40,533 nucleotides of DNA, from positions 1 to 40,533 of the forward strand of contig CAKZSH010000037.1 of the NCBI GenBank assembly GCA_937918905.1, in the 5' to 3' direction. Shown one piece after another: positions 16,293 through 23,800 of the stretch. The notes below the pieces were generated by a model, which worked only from the letters and a program-made list of their open reading frames with translations, had not been told where the DNA came from and searched no databases. The stretch comes from an uncultured Saprospiraceae bacterium. GTDB taxonomy: Bacteria; Bacteroidota; Bacteroidia; Chitinophagales; Saprospiraceae. How positions within the stretch are numbered: the stretch's first letter is position 1; every line of letters begins with the position of its first letter. The translations under genes were made by a program, and so were the position numbers.

Positions 16293-16386
16293 AATCAAAA
16301 TCAAAATGGCAATCAAAATCAAAAATCAAATGCGATGAGTACGCATTATTCGATTTTTGATTTTGATTGCCATTTTGATTTTGATT
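16293..16386. repeat. TCAAAATC inverted repeat, family B copy 2
   Basis: 35-bp arms at 16293-16327 and 16352-16386 are perfect reverse complements around a 24-base loop ending CATTATTC, as in copy 1 at 10576-10670. The right arm runs on into a short GATTTT hexamer tandem (to about 16407). It lies between the PorT-like and gamma-glutamyltranspeptidase-like genes, both on the plus strand, about 50 bases before the latter's ATG. Confidence 0.8.
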
Positions 16387-16437
16387 TTGATTTTGATTTT
16401 GATTTTTCCTTTGATTAAAATTCCGTATAATTGATCT

Positions 16438-17895
16438 ATGCAACAAGCTATAAGTGCAGGGCATGAAATTACCCTCGAAGTCGCCAAAGAAATACTCCTT
16501 GCCAAAGGAAATGCATTTGATGCAGCTATCGCAGCTACCTTTGCCATGTTTATCACCGAGCCATGTATGGCATCCGCAGGAGGTGCAGGATTTGCATTGA
16601 CTCGACCTGCCAATGGTAAAATCCAATTCTTCGATTACTTTTGCCAAACTCCTATTTCTAAAAAGATTGATCCTTTAGATTTTTATCCCGTCCTTATCGA
16701 CTTTGGTAGCGAACAAGAAGAATTTCATATTGGATTGGGTTCGGCAGCTGTTCCTGGAACCATTGCTGGTTTGTTTTCTATACATAAAAAACTGGGAACA
16801 ATTCCTATAAAAGAATTGGTCAAACCTGCTATGCAATTGGCCAAGGATGGTGTGTTGCTCAATGAATTCCAAGCTTTCGATTTAAAACTTTTAAACCCGA
16901 TTTTCCAACAAGACATTTCCGTGCGTGATATTTTTTTTAAAAACAATCAAGTCAAAGAAGAAGGAGATTTGATTCAAATGCCTGGAATGGTGGACTTCCT
17001 TGAGTTTATTGCAAGTGAAGGTGTTCGAGGTTTTTATGAAGGTGAAATTTCAAAAATAATAACTACGGCTTGTCAAGAGCGAGGTGGTTTTTTAAGAAGA
17101 GCTGATTTTGAAAATTATAAAACCAATATCCTAGAACCTTTAAAAATAAACTATCGCAATAAAAATATTTATCTTCCCAATGGCCCAAGTAAAGGAGGTG
17201 CAATGTTGGCATTAATGTTATCAAAAGTCGGAGAAGAATACCCTACCCTAGCTCCAGCTATTCAAGCCACTCAAAACATTATCCAAAAGGAAGATCAAAT
17301 CAAATTTCATCTAAATCAAGTTTTCCCTAACAATAGTTTTACATTACAGCCTTCCCTCTCTTCCAATCGTGGAACTTCTCATTTTAATATTGTAGATCGT
17401 TGGGACAATGCGATCAGTATCACGAGTACCATAGGCGAAGGATGTGGGTATTTTATTCCAGGCACCAACATGCAACTCAATAATATGTTAGGCGAAATAT
17501 TTTTACTACCCAATGGAGCACATTCGTGGGAGCCCAATCGTAGAATGCATTCTATGATGACACCTACTATTATTACTGATAAAAATGGAGGGTTAGAATT
17601 TGTGGCAGGATCAGGTGGTGCCAATCGAATTCCATATGTTACAGGTCAAGTCGTCTATCATTTATTTGCCCAACAAAAAAATCTACAAGAAGCTACGGAA
17701 CATTCAAGAGTGCATTTTCAAGATGGAAAATTTCAAATTGAAGATGGTTTTGATTGGCCATTTGAAAAAGATAATGCGGTATTTTGGGAAGGAAAATCTT
17801 TATACTTTGGAGGAGTCCATTCGATTCAAAAAGTAAAAAATGGACTGGAAGCGATAGGTGATGCCAGGAGATTTGGAGTAGCGGAGGTGTTTTAA
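16438..17895 (+). CDS. Gamma-glutamyltranspeptidase-like Ntn-hydrolase (divergent subclass)
   Basis: A 485-residue protein of the GGT family. The large-subunit region has GNAFDAAIAATFAMFITEP and GGAGFAL, then GSAAVPGTIAGL, then GGFLRRADFENY. The predicted autocleavage site is RGT-SHFNIVD, making Thr313 the N-terminal nucleophile of the small subunit. DNAISITSTIGEG, LNNMLGE, MMTPTII and GSGGANRIPYVTGQV follow. The family hydrolyses or transfers gamma-glutamyl groups. There is no signal peptide and the protein is about 70-90 residues shorter than secreted GGTs, so a cytoplasmic location is likely. The RExAP motif that binds the glutamate alpha-carboxylate in classical GGT is replaced by DYFCQTPIS, and the small-subunit MDDF motif by MLGE. 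The substrate may therefore not be glutathione. Confidence 0.85.
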   Translation: MQQAISAGHEITLEVAKEILLAKGNAFDAAIAATFAMFITEPCMASAGGAGFALTRPANGKIQFFDYFCQTPISKKIDPLDFYPVLIDFGSEQEEFHIGLGSAAVPGTIAGLFSIHKKLGTIPIKELVKPAMQLAKDGVLLNEFQAFDLKLLNPIFQQDISVRDIFFKNNQVKEEGDLIQMPGMVDFLEFIASEGVRGFYEGEISKIITTACQERGGFLRRADFENYKTNILEPLKINYRNKNIYLPNGPSKGGAMLALMLSKVGEEYPTLAPAIQATQNIIQKEDQIKFHLNQVFPNNSFTLQPSLSSNRGTSHFNIVDRWDNAISITSTIGEGCGYFIPGTNMQLNNMLGEIFLLPNGAHSWEPNRRMHSMMTPTIITDKNGGLEFVAGSGGANRIPYVTGQVVYHLFAQQKNLQEATEHSRVHFQDGKFQIEDGFDWPFEKDNAVFWEGKSLYFGGVHSIQKVKNGLEAIGDARRFGVAEVF

Positions 17896-17900
17896 ATAAA

Positions 17901-18125
17901 GCAATGTATCCACGAGTCAAGGTCTGACTTAAAAGTCAGGCTTTGACTTATGAGAACATCAATAACTTTGACTGATAACTTAACCACCACCTGCTGAAAG
18001 TAGGTGGATTAATTAAACAAACGACTAAAGTCGTTGATATAATTTTTTGAATATCGTACTCGGATGAATATCAATGAAAGTCAAAGCTGGACTTTGCAAG
18101 TAAAAGCTTGACTCGTGTATGCAAT
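17901..18125. repeat. Complex palindromic element between convergent genes (family D)
   Basis: The ends 17901-17949 and 18079-18125 are imperfect reverse complements sharing CACGAGTCAAG and AAAGTC words. Two smaller palindromes lie inside: CCACCT (17987-17992) with AGGTGG (18002-18007), and ACGACTAAAGTCGT (18021-18034). It fills the gap between the convergent GGT-like and paraoxonase-like genes and encodes nothing credible. The half copy of family B (about 18126-18141) follows directly. The phrase GAATATCG(T/A)ACTC around 18050 recurs near 40425. Confidence 0.65.
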
Positions 18126-18148
18126 TTTTGATTTTGATTAAAAAACTT

Positions 18149-19225
18149 TCATTCCCTCAACAAAACCAAAAAATGTTGATCCATCACGTTCCCCACAAAA
18201 ATCACATCTTTATAAATAGGTGCGACAGTTGATGCCGACATATTTTTCCCATCATCTAGAAATACAATTTCTTTAGTGTAGTCCCCTTTTCCACGATAAT
18301 CAATAGTAATAATTTCCGATGGCGAAGTTTCTTCTTTCCCTTCTGCATAACTCGCAAACCGCAGTAAATTAGGGTGACAACCAATCCAAAGTTTTCCATC
18401 AGTATCAAACTCAATATTGTCCACTCCAGTTTCACAATCAATATCTTCTATTAAAGTCAAATCACCGTTATCTTCAATTTGATAAACTTTTAATAAAAAC
18501 CCTCTAGGAGATGCAACATATAACAATTCTCTTACGGGATCTTTATTGACACCATTGGCATAGGCAATATTACCAGCAACTTCTCTATAATTTTCTCCAT
18601 CAAAATAAATCACATTGGAAGCTTTCCATCCTAAATAATCTTCAGCAAACATTCCAAAACCAGAAGTGTAAGCATGATCGTTTGAAAAATAAAATCGATT
18701 TTCATCAATTGCGACAATGTCATTTGGGCTGACCATTGAGGCGTCTTTCAATGTAGCTTGATAACTCAAACTATCTCCTACCAAATGAAAAACTTCCAAA
18801 GAATGTTTTCCATCCACATGATTGATAACATAAACTTTATAACGATCCGAATCTATTTTTATCATCGAAATCCCATGCGGATAAAATGTTTTTGAAAAAA
18901 CAGATTCCGTAATCATATTTTTAGGAGTGGACATAGGTGCTTTAACATCTAAAAAATAAAGTCCACCTTGTTGTGGTTTTCCATCTCTTCTCCCTGCTCG
19001 ATCATCAGAACAAAAAATCATAAAATGATCCTCTTGACTAATCTGCATATCTTCCACTCCGGGGATAGGAACTTTTTTAATAATTTTACCTTCAAATTTA
19101 TTTTCAACAGTTCTAAAAAAACCTGTCGTATAAAAAACATACAATGCAAAAAGTAATAAAACCAAGAATAATCCCAAAAATCCTTTAAGCAATTTCTTCA
19201 TTTTCGTTTTGTTTTGATGATTCAT
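18149..19225 (-). CDS. Membrane-anchored paraoxonase/arylesterase-like hydrolase
   Basis: A 358-residue protein with an N-terminal membrane anchor (about 13-34) and a six-bladed propeller of the SMP-30/paraoxonase type. The metal and active-site residues of PON1 can be picked out in order: E58-D59 (GVEDM), H117 (FYPHGIS), H136 (VINHV), N168 (SPNDIVAI), N224 (YANGVN) and D269-N270 (GVDNIEFD). IGCHPNLLRF and a tail resembling STVASVYKG follow. The family hydrolyses lactones and aryl esters using calcium; the natural substrate here is unknown, acyl-homoserine lactones being one possibility. An alternative start at Met9 (19201) gives a more usual leader, MKKLLKGFLG. The anchor places the enzyme in the periplasm. 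Confidence 0.85.
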   Translation of the reverse strand: MNHQNKTKMKKLLKGFLGLFLVLLLFALYVFYTTGFFRTVENKFEGKIIKKVPIPGVEDMQISQEDHFMIFCSDDRAGRRDGKPQQGGLYFLDVKAPMSTPKNMITESVFSKTFYPHGISMIKIDSDRYKVYVINHVDGKHSLEVFHLVGDSLSYQATLKDASMVSPNDIVAIDENRFYFSNDHAYTSGFGMFAEDYLGWKASNVIYFDGENYREVAGNIAYANGVNKDPVRELLYVASPRGFLLKVYQIEDNGDLTLIEDIDCETGVDNIEFDTDGKLWIGCHPNLLRFASYAEGKEETSPSEIITIDYRGKGDYTKEIVFLDDGKNMSASTVAPIYKDVIFVGNVMDQHFLVLLRE

Positions 19226-19331
19226 TTTTGATACAAAAACAAGATAAGTATTTCTTAATTATTTAATAAAATCATGAATAATGAAATTATTTAATATCTA
19301 TTCACGTTAGGAAATATAATCGAAAAAATAT

Positions 19332-19339
19332 TAGTTTTG
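19332..19339 (+). promoter_or_regulatory. Candidate -7 element for the 234-aa membrane protein gene
   Basis: TAGTTTTG matches TAnnTTTG and lies 31 bases before the ATG at 19371. A TTAG at 19307-19310 with a 21-base spacer is a weak -33 candidate. Confidence 0.4.
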
Positions 19340-19370
19340 GAAAAAACTTTTTCACACAAACTACAACCAT

Positions 19371-20075
19371 ATGACGAATCTATTTGATGGCCTTTTTTTA
19401 TACGAAATAATTTTGATGCTACTAGGATCAATATTATTTCTAGTTGTAATTTTTCTAATAGTAAAAGAAAAAGATATTAATAAAAACCACCTTATGGGAA
19501 TTGGTTTTTCAATTGTGATGATTGCTTTTCCTAGTATTAAATCATTCTCCATTCAAGATGGTATTATTAATATCGAAAAAAATCTCGAGGAACTAAAAGC
19601 AAATCCCGATGACTCAGACACTAAAAAAACATTGGAACAAGAAGTGAGTACCATAGGCAATCGACCTGTCAATAATACTAAACGGATGACCACCTTGAGT
19701 GAAGCCAATCTTGAATTAGGAAAAACTCAAAAAGCAAAATCTTTAGCAAAAGAAGTACTCGACAAAGCTCCTGAAAATGCTCAAGCAGCAGAGGTAGTTA
19801 ACATTATTGAAGTTGAAAAAGACATCAAAGAAGTAAATTCCAATCCACAAAATAAAAAAGCTAAACAGGAGCTTCATTCAAGAATTGAAAAATTGAAAAA
19901 AATACCAACAAGAAGTGGTCGTCGTACTAGTCGAATTGCTGCGGGGTATGATGCCCTGGGTGATGAGGTAATGGTAAGGGCTTATGTCGATTCCACTAGA
20001 ATGTACCAACCTAAAAATCCAATCATCAGAAAATATGAGAACAAAGAACCTTTGGTTCCTAAGTCTCGTGATTAA
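19371..20075 (+). CDS. Membrane-anchored protein with TPR-like helical repeats, function unknown
   Basis: A 234-residue protein with two hydrophobic helices at about 8-31 and 40-58. A charged helical region follows: NLEELKANPDDSDTKKTLEQE, SEANLELGKTQKAKSLAKEVL, then VEKDIKEVNSNPQNKKAKQELHSRI. The A/L spacing in 'LELGKTQKAKSLAKEVLDKAPENAQA' style segments suggests one or two TPR-like hairpins, and the two 'xPxxxxxKxxL' segments look like an internal duplication. I do not recognise a family. It is the last plus-strand gene before the CHAT-domain gene, but a 735-bp block of nested repeats separates them, so a shared operon is unlikely. Confidence 0.65.
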   Translation: MTNLFDGLFLYEIILMLLGSILFLVVIFLIVKEKDINKNHLMGIGFSIVMIAFPSIKSFSIQDGIINIEKNLEELKANPDDSDTKKTLEQEVSTIGNRPVNNTKRMTTLSEANLELGKTQKAKSLAKEVLDKAPENAQAAEVVNIIEVEKDIKEVNSNPQNKKAKQELHSRIEKLKKIPTRSGRRTSRIAAGYDALGDEVMVRAYVDSTRMYQPKNPIIRKYENKEPLVPKSRD

Positions 20076-20729
20076 TGTGTTTAAGTGTAAATGTATATAG
20101 GTGTATAGGTTGACAAATTTATTGTGAATTAAAACTCACTAATTCATGTTACGCAAAAAATATAATAATCTAGTTTCGAAAATATATTGAGTATTGAACG
20201 CTGAGTCGCAGAGACACAGAGTTGTGTCGAATAACTTATTGAGGTCGCAGAGGATTTTTATTAAAATAAAAATGAGCTGAGATGCAGAGATTCAAAGTGT
20301 TATTGACAAAAAGTGTTCTTGATAAAAAGGCTTTGCGAACTCTGCTGGGGGGGGTATTTAACGGTGTCTATTAATTTTCTTCTTAGCCGTCGGATTTAAA
20401 TCCGACTCTCTCGGGCGAATAATATTGATTTTAAAACATTGATAATCAGGCGTTTAGATCATCCTTTTTTTGATGAGAGAGTCGGATTTACATCCGACGG
20501 CTAAGAAGAACAAGCTCAAAGTCACACATTCATGAACACTCCCCTCTGCTTCTATTTTTCAAACCTGCCTGCCGCAGGCGGGGAAAAATACTCTGCGTCT
20601 CCTATTTATTATTCAACCAACTCTGTGTCTCAGCGACTCAGCGTTCAATACTCAATATATTTTGTGCGTAACTTCAGTCACTAATATTTCGTCAACCTAT
20701 AGACCTATATATATTTACACCTAAACACA
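20076..20729. repeat. Three nested inverted repeats (palindrome inside palindrome inside palindrome)
   Basis: The outer arms 20076-20114 and 20691-20729 match in 36 of 39 positions as reverse complements. They begin at the base after the stop codon at 20075. The middle arms start at 20148 and end at 20672 and belong to family A (as at 1711-2015): GTTACGC, CGCTGAG, GACACAGAGTTG and CCTGCCTGCCGCAGGC are shared. The left middle arm has about 20 extra bases after position 20161. The inner arms 20377-20411 and 20476-20510 match in 34 of 35 positions and each holds the palindrome GTCGGATTTAAATCCGAC or a one-base variant. A run of eight G lies at 20347-20354. No credible protein is encoded. The order suggests successive insertion of different palindromic elements. 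Confidence 0.85.
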
Positions 20730-20758
20730 TCCTCCCGCTTTCCATTTCTGCAACTTTA

Positions 20759-20788
20759 TTGTTATCTTACCAGTCTAATCTACATTTA
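20759..20788 (+). promoter_or_regulatory. Candidate -33/-7 promoter of the CHAT gene
   Basis: TTG (20759-20761), a 19-base spacer and TACATTTA (20781-20788) fit the Bacteroidota pattern TTG-N19-TAnnTTTG except for the last base. The ATG is at 20811, giving a leader of about 15-20 bases. It lies outside the nested repeats, so transcription of the CHAT gene is probably independent of the upstream gene. Confidence 0.45.
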
Positions 20789-20810
20789 TAACCCTAAACC
20801 AATCAAAACT

Positions 20811-23800
20811 ATGAGCCAACCTAAACTCAACGTCACGCTTCATGGAAAATTTGTAGAAAATCCCACTCAAGAAAAAGATTTTCTTTTTGATGAATCTATG
20901 TATGAGTTGTCAAAAGTTATTGCCATCAACCCGACACGAGGAACGGATGACATCAAAATTACAGAATCCATGAACCCAGAGGATTTGATGGAATTTGAAT
21001 TTGATGATGGCACTATTTGGATTAGTCCTACGCATGAAGTCCCTACCCTTTTCCAAGCTCAAAATAGATCCTCAGATACGACAACAGTTATTCCTAATGC
21101 CTTAGAAATTCCAACTGAAAATCGGAGTATTTTTCAAAAAGCCTATTTGAAATTTGTCAAAATTTTCAAACCCAAAGAAATTGCAGCGGAAGTCACCGCC
21201 CATTTAATTGCCCAAAAGATTGAGTCCAAAATAATGGAATTTGAAGGAGTCAATCATGTAGGTGCTGACTTTCAATTAACACCATTTGAGTACGATAAAG
21301 AAAGTCCTTCCATTGATATTGAAAAACCAGTCTTACTTTTTTTACATGGAACCTGCTCTAGTACGGTCGGTTCATTTGGAGAATTTAAAGGATCAGAAAC
21401 ATGGGATAATTTACAAAAGCGATATGAAAATAATATTCTATCATTGGAACATCGCACATGGTCAATGAGTCCTTTGGAAAATGCTTTGGATGTGTTGAAT
21501 GCACTTCCTCCCCATACTCGATTACATTTAATTAGTCATTCACGAGGTGGGTTGGTTGGAGAAACGCTTTGTCGTTGTAGCGATACCAGTTCTATCTTTT
21601 CCAAACAAGAAATAAAACTACTTAAAGACCTTGGAAGAGACAGAGACGTTAAAGCCATGAATGCGCTTAACAAAGTATCTACAAAAAAGAAAATCAAGGT
21701 AGAAAAATTTGTAAGAGTCGCCTGCCCTGCTGGTGGAACTTCTGCATTGAACAAAAGAGTCGATCATTTTTTTAATATCCTATTAAATTTAATTGGGTTT
21801 GGGTTAGGTCAAAAAACCAATCCACTTTTCATTGGATTAAAATCTTTTATTGTTGCGATTATCAATCAAAGAACTGATCCCAAAGTACTTCCAGGTTTGG
21901 AGTCCATGATTCCCGATTCGCCACTTCAAAAGGTTTTTAACAATCATCAAATCAAAATAGAAAGTGATTTATCTATCATTGCAGGTAATGCTGGAATGGG
22001 TGGCATCAAAAAAACATTGATGACAATTATGAGTCGATTATTTTTCCAATTGGATAATGATTTAGTGGTAGATACAGATTCGATGTACATGGGAGCAATT
22101 CGTGAAAATAGAATCTTTTACAAATTTGTTGTTGGAAAAACCATAGATCATTTTTCCTATTTTAAAAACTCAGGTACTCAACAAGATATTTTTGCAGCCC
22201 TTTCTACTTCATCAATGGAATGTCCTCCTAAGTTCAAAGAAGTACAAAGAGGAGAACGCAATAGAAATATTTCAGCCATCCTTCCAGGTGGTAGTGTTGA
22301 GCCTACTAAAGTTTCAGGCAAACGACCAATTGTAATCCTCATTCCTGGAATTATGGGTTCCAATCTTTCAGATGGCAGTTCTGAAATCTGGATTGATTTC
22401 TTAAAAATGGCAAGAGGACATCTTTCTAAATTAAATATTAAAAATGAAAATGTAAGTGCTAAATCTGTAGTGGGCTCTGCTTATAAAAAATTGGTAAAAA
22501 CACTAGAGGAAGCAGAATATGATGTTTGTGTTTTTCCATACGATTGGCGAAAATCAATTGATGTTTCAGGAGCAATTTTAAATGAAAAAATTCAAGATGA
22601 ATTCCTCCCTACCAAACAGCCCATCCAAATTATCGCCCATTCCATGGGAGGATTAGTGACTAGAGATTTGATGATAAATCACGAAGACACTTGGGATACT
22701 TTAAATAAAATGCCCAACTTTAGAGCTATACTTTTAGGTACACCATGGTTGGGTTCCTATGGTATCCCGGAAGTCATTGTTGGATATGCAGGTCAGATCA
22801 AAAGTATTGGACGATTGGCACTTTTCCAAAGCCGTCAGGATTTGTTAAAAATATTTGTAAGATACCAAGGCTTGTTACAGTTGTTGCCCATTCATGATGG
22901 TGCGCATGACTTCGAAGATTTAGAATTATGGAAAACTTTACAAAGTGTTACGGATAAAAATAATTGGGCATTACCAGATTCTGATGATTTAGCCGCTTTT
23001 GCAAAATACAAAAAGGATGTTCGGGATTTTAAAAAATGGAAAATGGAAAAAGTCATTTACGTCGCAGGAAGCGATGAAAGGACTTTGGTCAATTTTGTTT
23101 GCCGAGATCAAAATGGAGCTATTCTCAATTCCATTGATACCAAAGCTATCCAACAAGGGATTGCAACGCCAGGTTTATTTACCTACAAAAAATATGAGTT
23201 AGTTTTTAAAGCCACTACAGAAGGAGATGCAAGTGTTACTTGGAAGTATGGAATCCCTGAACAACTGAATCGTGACCAAGTATTTTATATGAATACGACT
23301 CACGGTGAATTGGCAAATGATGTTAATCACTTTGGAGCACTCTTGGATATTTTGTCCACAGGTTCGACTACTCGATTAAGCCATGATCCTCCGATCTCAA
23401 GAGCAATGCAAAAAGTCGTACTCCAAGAACAAAAAGAAGTGCTAAGTAATGATGTCAATATTTTAGCTAAAAATATTTTAGGCTTAAACACCACCCCGAT
23501 TTTCCAACAAGATACTTCCGTAACTCAAAAGCCAATACAAATAACTGTAAAAAATGGACATCTTCGTTTTGCAAAACATCCAATTTTAGTTGGGCATTTT
23601 AAAGGTGACGGTATCGTAAGTGCGGAGAGAGTCATAGATAGACAACTGAAAGGACAACTTGCAAAAAGAGAATCTATGGGACTTTACCCAGGCCCAATAG
23701 GTACACACCATATTCATCTTCCTGAAAAAATAAATGCAACAGGTGCCATTGTTATAGGCCTTGGGGAAATGGAAAAATTAACGCCATTTTTATTAAGTAA

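Noticed and set aside
16293-18141. GGT-like gene as a composite transposon between family B copies
   Set aside because: The right-hand copy is only half an arm, there is no transposase, and no target duplication is visible.
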